From positions 150,257 through 214,256 of the forward strand of contig NZ_JAEHFX010000009.1 in NCBI RefSeq assembly GCF_016623615.1: a stretch of 64,000 nt of DNA. The letters run 5' to 3'. The DNA is from Adhaeribacter terrigena (GTDB lineage: Bacteria; Bacteroidota; Bacteroidia; Cytophagales; Hymenobacteraceae). The first letter of the stretch is position 1. Every line of letters begins with the position of its first letter. Both the position numbers and the translations under genes were made by a program. Shown in pieces: positions 40,745 to 49,401 of this stretch. Below the pieces are notes generated by a model. It ran no database searches and was not told where the DNA came from. It worked only from the letters and a program-made list of their open reading frames with translations.

Positions 40745-42208
40745 ATGGCCGAAGAACAGGGGCATTTCAAGCGCGAACTCAAACTTTTTGATGCAGTAAT
40801 GATGGTAGCCGGCACGATGATCGGTTCCGGGATCTTTATTGTGAGCACCGATATTGCCCGCAACGTAGGCAGCTCCGGTTATCTGCTTTTGGTATGGGTG
40901 CTCACCGGTTTTATGACCATAGTTGGCGCATTGGCGTACGGCGAGCTGGCCGGCATGATGCCCAAGGCCGGCGGCCAATACGTGTACCTGCGCGAAGCCT
41001 ACAATCACCTCGTTTCTTTCCTGTATGGCTGGACGCTTTTTCTGGTAATCCAGACCGGAACCATTGCCGCTGTTGGCGTAGCGTTTGCGCGTTTCACCGG
41101 CGTATTAATTCCCTGGTTTTCCGAAACAAACGTGCTGCTGGAAATCGGTAATTTTAAATTCACCTCGGTACAACTTTTAGCCATTTCCTGCATTGCGTTT
41201 CTTACTTTCCTTAATTCCAGGGGCGTGAAAAACGGCAAGATGATTCAGAACATTTTCGGCAGCACCAAAATTCTCGCTTTGTTCGGATTAATTGCCATCG
41301 GATTGCTTTTCGGCATAAATGAAGAGGTGGTGCAGCAGAATTTCTCCAATATGTGGAATGCCAAAGCTACCGTAGTTGATAACGGCGTAGTTACGTCAAT
41401 TTCTTCGCTGGCGGGTTGGGGCCTGATTGCGGCTATCGGCATGGCCATGGTAGGTTCGTTGTTTTCTTCCGATGCCTGGAATAACATCAGTTTTTCCGGC
41501 GACGAAGTGGTGAACCCGGAGAAAAATATTACCCGCAGCATGGTGATCGGCACGATGCTGGTAACCGGCATTTATCTGTTGGTGAACCTTGTTTATCTGC
41601 TCGTTTTACCATTGAAAGGAAGTCCGGAAGGCACCGATGTGTTAAGCAAAGGCATTCAGTTTGCCAATAACGACCGCGTAGCCACCGCCGTAGCCTATGC
41701 GGTTGGCGGCGGGAAAGCTACCATTGTAATTGCATTATTAATTATGGTTTCCACGTTCGGCTGTATTAACGGCTGCATTTTATCAGGTGCCCGGGTGTAT
41801 TACGCCATTGCCAAAGATGGTCTGTTTTTCCGGCCGATGGCGAAGCTGAACCCGAAAGGTGTACCGGCGAATGCGTTGTGGTTACAGGGTTTATGGGCGG
41901 CTTTGCTGTGCCTTTCCGGCACCTACGGCAACCTGCTCGATTATGTAATTTTTGCGGTGCTGCTTTTCTACATTCTTACCATTGCCGGCGTGTACATTTT
42001 GCGGAAAAAGAGACCTGATGCGCCGCGCCCGTACAAAGCTGTCGGTTACCCGGTTTTGCCAGCCATGTACATTTTCCTGGCCGGAAGCATTTGCCTTATT
42101 TTACTTATTTATAAACCAAATTATTCTTGGCCGGGTCTTATAATTGTGGCCCTGGGAATTCCGGTCTATTATTTATTCCGGAACACAATTCGCGGGAGCA
42201 AAGTATAA
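40745..42208 (+). CDS. Amino acid permease, APC superfamily
   Basis: A 487-residue transporter with about twelve membrane spans. The first span carries the helix-breaking motif GTMIGSGIF that forms the substrate site in APC carriers; MPKAGGQYVYLREAY follows. It resembles LAT-type/serine-threonine exchangers of Bacteroidota. Substrate cannot be told. ATG 40745 (MAEEQGHFKRELKLFDA) is chosen: the frame opens at 40646, but those codons lie in repeat DNA and over a promoter-like box. Confidence 0.9.
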   Translation: MAEEQGHFKRELKLFDAVMMVAGTMIGSGIFIVSTDIARNVGSSGYLLLVWVLTGFMTIVGALAYGELAGMMPKAGGQYVYLREAYNHLVSFLYGWTLFLVIQTGTIAAVGVAFARFTGVLIPWFSETNVLLEIGNFKFTSVQLLAISCIAFLTFLNSRGVKNGKMIQNIFGSTKILALFGLIAIGLLFGINEEVVQQNFSNMWNAKATVVDNGVVTSISSLAGWGLIAAIGMAMVGSLFSSDAWNNISFSGDEVVNPEKNITRSMVIGTMLVTGIYLLVNLVYLLVLPLKGSPEGTDVLSKGIQFANNDRVATAVAYAVGGGKATIVIALLIMVSTFGCINGCILSGARVYYAIAKDGLFFRPMAKLNPKGVPANALWLQGLWAALLCLSGTYGNLLDYVIFAVLLFYILTIAGVYILRKKRPDAPRPYKAVGYPVLPAMYIFLAGSICLILLIYKPNYSWPGLIIVALGIPVYYLFRNTIRGSKV

Positions 42209-42219
42209 GGGTTTTTATC

Positions 42220-42249
42220 TGTAGTATAGGGCTTAAACCCTACGCTACA
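42220..42249. other. Hairpin between permease and HhH gene
   Basis: TGTAGTATAGGG / CCCTACGCTACA with a CTTAAA loop. No T-run follows, so it is not a classic terminator. It may be an attenuator or an mRNA-end element. Confidence 0.45.
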
Positions 42250-42278
42250 AGTTATTTTAACCTAAAACTTTTAGTTAA

Positions 42279-43205
42279 TTGAATAAACTACGGTTCAGGA
42301 TCAGGCAGTATTTCGGTTTTTCGCAGCGCGAAACGTCGGGTTTTCTGGTGCTGCTGGCGTTAATGGCGGTTTTTCTGATCCTGCCACTTTTCCTCAGACC
42401 AAAGCCCGAAACTTACGACCCCACCCACGACCAGCAGGTTTTAGACAGTTTAGCCGCCGTTTTAGATGCCCGCGAAGTAGTTCGTCGCAGCACTTTTTAC
42501 GCCAAAAAACCTACCGTTTCTTTAAAGCCTTTTAACCCGAACCAGCTTACTGAACAACAATGGATCGACTTCGGTATGAAGCCCTGGCTGGCTAAACGCA
42601 TTCTGAATTACCGGCAAAAAGTAGGCGACTTTAAAAGCAAAGCCGACGTTCAGAAAATCTACGGCCTGCCCGATTCTGTTTACCAAAAATTCGCGCCGTA
42701 TATCTTACTCCCGGAAACCGCCGAAAACGCTAGGGATTTTGCCGCAAAAACTGCCGGAACCTACGAAAACCGCAAGTTCGAAAGTGCGAAGAAACCATTC
42801 CGATTGCAAGCTTTCGATATTAATTTAGCCGATACCACCGAACTTAAACGCATCCGCGGCATCGGCTCCAAACTTTCCGTTAGAATTCTGAAATACCGCG
42901 ACCGGCTGGGTGGCTTTACTTCGGAAGAACAAATTCAGGAAGTCTTCGGCCTGCAACCCGAAACCGTGGACAGCCTGCGCAAATACACCTACGTAGAAAA
43001 CGATTACAGCCCCAAAAAAATAAACCTGAACACGGTAACGTTTGAAGAGCTGAAATCGCACCCGTACCTTAAATTCAACCAGAGCCGCGCCATAATTGCT
43101 TACCGCGACCAGCACGGGCCTTACCAGAAAATAGAAGACCTTAGAAAGATCAAGCTCATGGACGAAGCCACGTTTGCAAAACTGCGGCCGTACCTTGCGC
43201 TTTAA
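42279..43205 (+). CDS. ComEA-like helix-hairpin-helix membrane protein
   Basis: A 308-residue protein with an N-terminal membrane span (about 20-40) and three helix-hairpin-helix units: FNPNQLTEQQWIDFGM...ILNYRQKVGDF (about 85-120), INLADTTELKRIRGIGSKLSVRILKYRDRLGGF (about 186-218) and INLNTVTFEELKSHPYLKFNQSRAIIAYRDQHGPY (about 248-282). HhH repeats bind DNA non-specifically. Single-span proteins of this type are the periplasmic DNA receptors of competence (ComEA), and many Bacteroidota carry this three-repeat form. No comEC or comF is nearby, so a role in DNA uptake is possible, not shown. The start is TTG. Confidence 0.85.
   Translation: MNKLRFRIRQYFGFSQRETSGFLVLLALMAVFLILPLFLRPKPETYDPTHDQQVLDSLAAVLDAREVVRRSTFYAKKPTVSLKPFNPNQLTEQQWIDFGMKPWLAKRILNYRQKVGDFKSKADVQKIYGLPDSVYQKFAPYILLPETAENARDFAAKTAGTYENRKFESAKKPFRLQAFDINLADTTELKRIRGIGSKLSVRILKYRDRLGGFTSEEQIQEVFGLQPETVDSLRKYTYVENDYSPKKINLNTVTFEELKSHPYLKFNQSRAIIAYRDQHGPYQKIEDLRKIKLMDEATFAKLRPYLAL
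42491..42520 (-). repeat. 30-bp dispersed element inside HhH gene
   Basis: Minus-strand GAAACGGTAGGTTTTT with AAAAAGTG at the standard spacing, inside codons STFYAKKPTVS. Strong match on both halves. Confidence 0.55.
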
Positions 43206-43231
43206 ATGTTTTTACGGAACTTCGCTGCCGC

Positions 43232-46200
43232 ATGAAGGAAATTTTAAAGTCGTATCAGCGCAGGCTCATCAACCTTTCGGGCAACAACCGGGCTTTGGTT
43301 TTGCGCCGCTTAACTGCCGGCCTGCACCTGGATCTGCACAGCTTCGATTTTATAAATTCCCAGCCCACTTTTGAATTGCTCCGCGAAATTATTGCCGGGA
43401 AAAAGCTGGTTTCTATGGCTCCTTTCGCCGATCCGCGCCGGGCAGAGGTTGCCGTTTTAAGCCAGAAACTGAAGGCGATCTTGCGCCGCGTGGCCCTGCT
43501 GAAAGAAGAACGCGGCACCGAAGAATTGTATGTGGGTTGGCCTTTGGTAACCGGAAAACTGAACGATGGAACTACCTTGCGCTGTCCGCTTTTATTTTTT
43601 CCGGTTTCGCTGGAATTGAACGCCCGGCAACAATGGGTTTTAAACCAGGCGAAAGATTCAGCGCCCATTTTTAACCAGAATTTCCTGCTGGCCTATGCGC
43701 ATTACAACCAGCTCCCCGCCGACGAAAACCTGTTGAATTTCGACTTTTCTGATTTCCCGAAGGACGCGCTCGAATTCCGGACCAAATTGTATGAATTGCT
43801 CAAAACCAGCAGCCTGCAACTTAACTTCAACCAGCAACTTTTCGAGGACAAGATCATCCCGTTCCGCAGCTTTACCAAAGCCGAAACGGAACAGCAATTC
43901 AGGCCCGGAGAACTGAAATTATATCCCGAAGCGGTGCTCGGTATTTTTCCGCAGGCCGGCTCGTATTTAATGGCCGATTACGACGAACTGCTGCAAAACC
44001 CGGAACTGAATTCCTTCGAAGCGCTATTTAAAACCGAAACAGAAACAAAGAATCCGGCCGGAAATCTGGAGCAGAATACCTTTGCCGTTTTTGACCTGGA
44101 TGCGTCGCAGGAACTGGTTTTGCAGGAAGTAAAACGCGGCAGATCGGTAGTGGTACAAGGCCCACCGGGAACCGGAAAATCGCAGCTGATCTGCAACCTC
44201 GTTACCGATTTTGTGGCGCGTGGCAAAACGGTTTGGGTAGTGTGCCAGAAACGCGCCGCACTGGATGTGGTCTACAACCGTTTAGCTGCCAAAGGTTTCG
44301 GGAATTTTGCGTCCGTAGTACACGATTTTGAAGCGGACCGTCGGAAAGTTTTTAGCCAGTTGAAACTCCAGATTGAAGAAGTAGAAACCTATAAAAAACA
44401 AAATAATCAGCTGTCAATTGTTTTCGCCGAACGGAAATTCCTGGAAACCAGCCGTCGGATAAACCAGATTCTGCAACAACTTTCCGATTTTAAAACTGCG
44501 CTGTTCGATGCCTCCGTTTGCGGCTGGCCGGCCAAGGAATTATACCTGCGTAGTTCGCTGAAAGATGCCACGGTTGAGCTGCCGGAATTCCGGGTTTTCA
44601 CCGCCGGAACGCTACCGTTTTTCCTGCCAAAAATCGAAGCTTATTTAACGGCCGCCGAACAGTTTGATGCGCCGGGTTTTATACTTGCTGACCGGAAAAG
44701 TTTTGCGAACTACAACTGGCCCGAACAAAAAAAACTGAAGCAATTTGCATTAGAAATTCCATTAGCTTTTGCAAGGTTCCACGCCGGCATTCCGGAAGAA
44801 GTGCAAAGGAAACATTCCACTTTTGAAGCCTGGAGATTGCTGCAAACCGAAGCCACGAACTTAAAAGCGTTGGTTAATTTACTGAAGAATAAAGAGGCAG
44901 TTTTGGCGCCGTTTTCTGTCCTGCTTTCGCAAACTTCAGCTCAAAATGAACAAAATTTAAAAACGCTGAAACAACTAGAGAAAAACTTTGCGGATGAACC
45001 GGTTTTTCTTAGCGAGAGCAACTTGCAAAATGCAGTAAATGAGCTGGAAACCTACCGGCAAAGTCGGGCAAATATCTGGCAGAAAACCAGGTGGCAATTG
45101 CGCTCGAAAGCTAACTTTATACAGGTTTTAACTTCCTTTAACCTGCCGTATTCCGAAACCGGAATCTCAACTTTACACCACCGGCTGGCAATACTGCAGG
45201 AAAGGCAGGAATTGCAAAAAACCTTAGAGCAGCTTCTTGGGAAAAAAAATCCCGAGCTTTCTAACGAACCAGAAGCCAGAAACCGGCAATTCGAAACGCT
45301 GAAAAATGCGGTTCAGGCCGCGCAGCTGTCAAAAAAACTACTTCGCAAAAAACTGCTTTCAGAAGATGCCGAAACGGTAGGGTTTCAGTCGCAGAAACTG
45401 CTGCAGGCCTTAGAAAATCTTGAAACTGCTGCGGAACATTGGAGCGAATATTTAACCGTAAACCAGCTTGAAAAACTGGCCACAGATCCGGATTTTGAAC
45501 AGGAATTTATTGTCAGTTTAGAAAAGCATTTTGAGGCGATTGCCGCTCATGATCTGCGTTTTGAAGGATTTTCTGAACCTGAAAAAACGGTAGCAAAAAC
45601 GCTGCAAAAACTGCCCGGAACGGTGGCAGAAAAACGAACTGCTTTTCAGAATTCGGTTTTGCTGAACTGGCTTTTGGAGCTGGAAAATAAATATCCGGTA
45701 CTGAAAATTGCCGGCCCGGAAATTGAAAAACTGGAAACCGAATTGCAGGAATTGATCTTGCAGAAACAGCAGCTCAGCCACGAAATTGTGCTTACGCGGC
45801 TGCGCGAAAGAACGTACTGGAATCTGGAAAAAAACCGGCTCGGCAACGTGGTTTCGTACCGCAAACTTTACGCCCAGGTCAGCAAAAAACGTAACCTGTT
45901 TTCGCTGCGCAAATTACATGCAAATTTTTCGGACGAAATTCGGGATCTGGTACCTTGCTGGCTCGCTTCCCCGGAAACCATTTCGGCCGTTTTTCCGCTT
46001 TCGCAGCAACCCGATCTGGTTATATTCGATGAAGCTTCGCAGGCATTTGCCGAAACCGGTTTGCCGGCCATTTTCCGGGCGAAACAGGTGGTAATTGCCG
46101 GCGACGAAAACCAGTTAGCACCCACCGATCTTTACCGCGCGCGCTGGCAGGACGAAGACCCGGAAACCGAAGAATTATTCGTGGAATCGCTTTTGCAGCT

Positions 46201-47167
46201 GGGTAGTTTGCATTTGCCGCAGCATTGGCTCACGCAGCATTACCGCAGCCGTTTTCCGGAACTGATCCAGTTCTCGAACCAGCATTTTTACCGCAATAAA
46301 CTGCAGCTTATTCCGGAGCGGAATGATCTGGAAAATGCTGCGCCGGCTATCCGGTTTATAAAAGTAAATGGCCTTTGGGAAAATCAAACCAACCAACCGG
46401 AAGCCGAACAGGTAGTGAATTTGCTGTTCCAGTTATTGGCCGAAGGACAGGCAGACATTGGTATCATCACTTTTAATTTCGCGCAGCAAAGTTTCATTCA
46501 GGACCTGGTAGAAGGCGAGGCGGCAATACGTAAAATTGCGGTGCCCGAAACGGTGCTTATCAAGAATATCGAGAACATGCAGGGTGATGAAAAGCAGGTC
46601 GTTATTTTCTCGGTTGGTTACGCGGCCGATGTGAACGGAAAAGTGGTTTCTCAGTTTGGCAGCCTAAGCCAGGCAAAAGGGGAAAACCGCCTGAACGTGG
46701 CTATTACGCGGGCCATTTCCAAAATTTACGTGGTTTCTAGTTTGTTTGCCGATGAACTGAAAACGGATCATGCAAAGTACGAAGGACCTAAAATGTTGCG
46801 GGAGTTTCTGCGGTTTGCCCAAGCTGTTTCGGAAGGCAAATTTATCTGGCAGCCTGAAAATACTGAAACGGAAGGGCAGGAGTTTTTCCTGAAAGATAGA
46901 TTGCTGAACGAAGCGAAAACGGTAGGGAAATTAAACAAAAAACTGCCTTTCGCCGATCTGGTTTTAAGCCGGGAAAACCAAACCTATTGCCAGCTTTTTC
47001 GCACCGACGATGATCTGTATTTCAGCCAGCTTTCGGCGCGGCAAACGCATTTCGATGTACCTTTCCGGCTGCAAACCCGTAAGTGGCCTTACCGCACGTT
47101 TTACAGCCGCCAGTTCTGGCAAGATCCGGAAACCGTGCTACACAAAATTGAAGAAACTTCATGTTGA
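43232..47167 (+). CDS. Large superfamily 1 DNA/RNA helicase (UPF1/DUF4011-like)
   Basis: A 1311-residue protein. The N-terminus (RRLINLSGNNRALVLRRL) resembles the DUF4011 cap found on large SF1 helicases. Helicase motifs: I GPPGTGKS (310-317), II FDEAS (D933), III GDENQLAPTD, IV HYRSRFPEL, V ENMQGDEKQVVIFSVGY, VI NVAITRA. About 600 residues, rich in coiled-coil and Leu/Glu/Lys, separate motifs I and II. The C-terminal ~80 residues end in WPYRTFYSRQFWQDPE, which faintly resembles the last strand/helix of Vsr-like nucleases on related proteins; catalytic residues are not evident. Related proteins occur in phage-defence loci, but the neighbours here are not defence genes. Confidence 0.82.
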   Translation: MKEILKSYQRRLINLSGNNRALVLRRLTAGLHLDLHSFDFINSQPTFELLREIIAGKKLVSMAPFADPRRAEVAVLSQKLKAILRRVALLKEERGTEELYVGWPLVTGKLNDGTTLRCPLLFFPVSLELNARQQWVLNQAKDSAPIFNQNFLLAYAHYNQLPADENLLNFDFSDFPKDALEFRTKLYELLKTSSLQLNFNQQLFEDKIIPFRSFTKAETEQQFRPGELKLYPEAVLGIFPQAGSYLMADYDELLQNPELNSFEALFKTETETKNPAGNLEQNTFAVFDLDASQELVLQEVKRGRSVVVQGPPGTGKSQLICNLVTDFVARGKTVWVVCQKRAALDVVYNRLAAKGFGNFASVVHDFEADRRKVFSQLKLQIEEVETYKKQNNQLSIVFAERKFLETSRRINQILQQLSDFKTALFDASVCGWPAKELYLRSSLKDATVELPEFRVFTAGTLPFFLPKIEAYLTAAEQFDAPGFILADRKSFANYNWPEQKKLKQFALEIPLAFARFHAGIPEEVQRKHSTFEAWRLLQTEATNLKALVNLLKNKEAVLAPFSVLLSQTSAQNEQNLKTLKQLEKNFADEPVFLSESNLQNAVNELETYRQSRANIWQKTRWQLRSKANFIQVLTSFNLPYSETGISTLHHRLAILQERQELQKTLEQLLGKKNPELSNEPEARNRQFETLKNAVQAAQLSKKLLRKKLLSEDAETVGFQSQKLLQALENLETAAEHWSEYLTVNQLEKLATDPDFEQEFIVSLEKHFEAIAAHDLRFEGFSEPEKTVAKTLQKLPGTVAEKRTAFQNSVLLNWLLELENKYPVLKIAGPEIEKLETELQELILQKQQLSHEIVLTRLRERTYWNLEKNRLGNVVSYRKLYAQVSKKRNLFSLRKLHANFSDEIRDLVPCWLASPETISAVFPLSQQPDLVIFDEASQAFAETGLPAIFRAKQVVIAGDENQLAPTDLYRARWQDEDPETEELFVESLLQLGSLHLPQHWLTQHYRSRFPELIQFSNQHFYRNKLQLIPERNDLENAAPAIRFIKVNGLWENQTNQPEAEQVVNLLFQLLAEGQADIGIITFNFAQQSFIQDLVEGEAAIRKIAVPETVLIKNIENMQGDEKQVVIFSVGYAADVNGKVVSQFGSLSQAKGENRLNVAITRAISKIYVVSSLFADELKTDHAKYEGPKMLREFLRFAQAVSEGKFIWQPENTETEGQEFFLKDRLLNEAKTVGKLNKKLPFADLVLSRENQTYCQLFRTDDDLYFSQLSARQTHFDVPFRLQTRKWPYRTFYSRQFWQDPETVLHKIEETSC
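44606..44635 (+). repeat. 30-bp element-like match in helicase gene
   Basis: GGAACGCTACCGTTTT with CAAAAATC at the standard spacing, inside the coding sequence (GTLPFFLPK). Confidence 0.35.
45371..45400 (+). repeat. 30-bp element-like match in helicase gene
   Basis: GAAACGGTAGGGTTTC with GAAACTG at the standard spacing, read in frame as ETVGF...QKL. It nearly equals the intergenic copy at 11110. Confidence 0.45.
45584..45613 (+). repeat. 30-bp element-like match in helicase gene
   Basis: AAAACGGTAGCAAAAA with AAAAACTG at the standard spacing, read as KTVAKTLQKL. Same frame as the copy at 45371. Confidence 0.4.
46916..46945 (+). repeat. 30-bp element-like match in helicase gene
   Basis: AAAACGGTAGGGAAAT with AAAAAACTG at the standard spacing, read as KTVGKLNKKL. 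Third copy in the same frame. Confidence 0.45.
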
Positions 47168-48012
47168 AATACAAACTTTTTACCCTTTACATTTTTCTGC
47201 AAACTACGCTGTGCGGCTGCCAGCAAGATAAAAACCGCGCCGATTTCCAAACCGTTGACCAGGCTTACCAGATTACCCAAATAGCTAAAATGAATAAAGC
47301 CGAAGTGGCCGAAAGTTCCGGATTTGCCTGGGCAGAAGATGAAGGCACGCTCTGGACCCACGGCGACGGCGGTGGTACCAATGTGCTTTATAAAGTAAAT
47401 CTGCGCGGCGAATTGCTCGAAACCAGAACCATTCCGAATACGACCAACGATGATTGGGAAGACCTGACCAAAGATAAAGCCGGCAATATCTACATCGGCG
47501 ATTTCGGGAACAACAACAATAAACGCCGCAACCTGCGCATTTTTAAAGTCGATCTGCAGGATTCCTCTAAAGTAGATACGATCCAGTTCCGTTACGAAGA
47601 CCAGCAGGAATTTCCGCCTGAAAAAAAGGACCGTAATTTCGATTGCGAAGCTTTTTTCTGGCACAACGGCAAGCTTTATCTATTTACCAAAGACCGGGGG
47701 CGGGAAGAACTGGTAAAAGTATACGAGCTGCCTGATGACCCCGGGAATTATGTGGCTAAAAAAGTAGACCAGTTGCAGATCAATACCATGATCACGGCCG
47801 CCGCAATTAACCCCTCCGGGAAACAGTTTGCGCTGCTGGGCTACGGAAAGATCTACCTGTTTGAACTCTCTGGCAATAAGCTTTTCGACGGTAAAAAATA
47901 CTGCATTCCGGTCGGTAAATCGGGACAGGCTGAAGCCCTGGTTTTTGAGAATGATCAGGACCTGATCTTCAGCAACGAGAACGGGAAAATTTTCAGGGTA
48001 AAAAAGAAATAG
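47161..48012 (+). CDS. Propeller-like lipoprotein
   Basis: A 283-residue lipoprotein (lipobox LCGC near residue 19) with repeated beta-propeller-like segments: SSGFAWAEDEGTLWTHGDGG, NIYIGDFGNNNNKRRNL, KLYLFTKDRG and DLIFSNENGKIFRVKKK. It resembles SdiA-regulated/esterase-like phytase folds, but no catalytic set was recognised. The start overlaps the helicase stop by seven bases, so the two may be co-translated although a shared function is not obvious. Confidence 0.72.
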   Translation: MLKYKLFTLYIFLQTTLCGCQQDKNRADFQTVDQAYQITQIAKMNKAEVAESSGFAWAEDEGTLWTHGDGGGTNVLYKVNLRGELLETRTIPNTTNDDWEDLTKDKAGNIYIGDFGNNNNKRRNLRIFKVDLQDSSKVDTIQFRYEDQQEFPPEKKDRNFDCEAFFWHNGKLYLFTKDRGREELVKVYELPDDPGNYVAKKVDQLQINTMITAAAINPSGKQFALLGYGKIYLFELSGNKLFDGKKYCIPVGKSGQAEALVFENDQDLIFSNENGKIFRVKKK

Positions 48013-48029
48013 ATGCCTTCAGGCAAAAG

Positions 48030-48059
48030 GAGTTTCGGAGGCTGGAAGCATAGCGTTTT
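48030..48059 (-). repeat. 30-bp dispersed element after lipoprotein gene
   Basis: Minus-strand AAAACGCTATGCTTCC with GAAACTC at the standard spacing, 17 bases after the stop. Confidence 0.7.
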
Positions 48060-48212
48060 TTTTAAGCGAAGCGGGTTTTCTGGCGCCGACTTTTAACGGT
48101 TTGGCCTGCAATTTCTGACCGGTGGAGGGAATTTTGCTCAACCAAATTTCCCGGTTTCAGTTTAAACAAATAATCAGTAAATCACGCATTCACTCATCAC
48201 GCAATAGCAGCT

Positions 48213-49076
48213 ATGCAGGAAACTATCTTAATAACCGGCGCTACCGGCACGGTTGGCAACCAGGTTGTAAACAAGCTTTCTAATTTGAATGTAAAAGTAC
48301 GGGCCGGGGTGCATTCCATTATTAAAGGCGAAAACCTGAAATACCCGAACGTGGAGCTCTGTGAGATCGAATTTCGCAAACCGGAATCCTTAAAAGCTGC
48401 TTTTACCGGCGTAGACCGCGTTTTCATGATTACCCCGATGACCGATGACCAGGTGGAAATAGGCAAACTGCTGATAGATGCCGCCAAAGCTGCGGGCGTA
48501 AAACACGTGGTTAAACTCTCCGCGGCCGGCGCCGAAGCCGAGAACGGTATTCAACTGGGTCGCTGGCACCGCGAAGTAGAAAGATACCTCGAAGAATCAG
48601 GCTTGAATTATACCATTTTACGGCCTGCATCCTTCATGCAGAACTTCGTAAATTTTTACGGCGACAGTATCCGGAAAGCGAATAAAATATACCTGCCGCT
48701 GGGCCATGGAAAAGTAAGTTTTATTGATGCCCGCGATATTGCCAATGTAGCTGGTCGCGTACTGACTTCTGATAATTTTCGCAACGAGGCACTTTATATT
48801 ACCGGTCCGGAAGCGCTCACAGGAGAGGAAATTGCCCAGTCTATTTCTGAAGCTACCGGCCGCCAGATCGAGTTTGTAGATGTGCCTGAAGATGCTGCCC
48901 GGCAGGAAATGCAGCAAATGAACATGCCCGAATGGATGGTAAATGCCCTGATGGAATTGCACCAGGTTTGTAAAGCTGGCCAGGCAGCTACCGTAACCGA
49001 TACTACCGAAAAAGTAACCGGACATAAAGGGTATACTTTCCGGGATTTTTGCCAACACTACGCCGATTGCCTTTAG
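48213..49076 (+). CDS. NmrA-like NAD(P)-binding protein
   Basis: A 287-residue atypical short-chain dehydrogenase of the NmrA/QOR2 type. It has the N-terminal dinucleotide motif TGATGTVGNQVV, a HVVKLSAAGAE strand, YTILRPASFMQNF, and the C-terminal VPEDAARQEM segment. The catalytic YxxxK of classical SDRs is absent. Family members are NAD(P)H sensors or quinone reductases. It stands alone with a terminator downstream. Substrate unknown. Confidence 0.86.
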   Translation: MQETILITGATGTVGNQVVNKLSNLNVKVRAGVHSIIKGENLKYPNVELCEIEFRKPESLKAAFTGVDRVFMITPMTDDQVEIGKLLIDAAKAAGVKHVVKLSAAGAEAENGIQLGRWHREVERYLEESGLNYTILRPASFMQNFVNFYGDSIRKANKIYLPLGHGKVSFIDARDIANVAGRVLTSDNFRNEALYITGPEALTGEEIAQSISEATGRQIEFVDVPEDAARQEMQQMNMPEWMVNALMELHQVCKAGQAATVTDTTEKVTGHKGYTFRDFCQHYADCL

Positions 49077-49089
49077 CAGTGATCAGGAA

Positions 49090-49119
49090 TAAACGGTAGC
49101 CTTTTCGACATAAAAAGTC
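49090..49119 (+). repeat. 30-bp dispersed element after NmrA gene
   Basis: TAAACGGTAGCCTTTT with AAAAAGTC at the standard spacing, 13 bases after the stop and just before the terminator. Confidence 0.8.
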
Positions 49120-49134
49120 ACAACCTGAACTTAT

Positions 49135-49179
49135 AACTTCAGCAACAAGCCAAAGATCGCTGCGTTGCTGAAGTTTTTT
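49135..49179 (+). terminator. Terminator after NmrA-like gene
   Basis: AACTTCAGCAAC / GTTGCTGAAGTT stem with a 17-base loop and TTTTTT tail. Confidence 0.82.
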
Positions 49180-49348
49180 ATTTGGTTGAAACTGGCTTAA
49201 GTGTTTTCTGAGTTTCGGTTAGAAACCGTTTGCTTTTAAGAGTGTTTTCACCTGCGTTAGCGCATATGTAGTTCAGCGAGTAGTTAATGAAAACCTCAGA
49301 ACGGCTTTTAAGCCGGGGTACCGCATTTAACCAGAAATTTAATATCAT

Positions 49349-49384
49349 AAAAAAAGCCCCGGCAATTTGCCGGGGCTTTTTTTA
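49349..49384. terminator. Terminator of the low-complexity protein gene
   Basis: AAAAAAGCCCCGGCAA / TTGCCGGGGCTTTTTTT hairpin between converging genes. The 170 bases before it (49180-49348) hold no gene; a degenerate 30-bp element may lie at 49210-49238. Confidence 0.9.
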
Positions 49385-49401
49385 TAAGCTAGTCAGAAAA
49401 A

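Noticed and set aside
49210..49238. Possible further 30-bp element (GAGTTTCGG ... TTTGCTTTT)
   Set aside because: Two bases short and core too diverged; listed only as a degenerate candidate.
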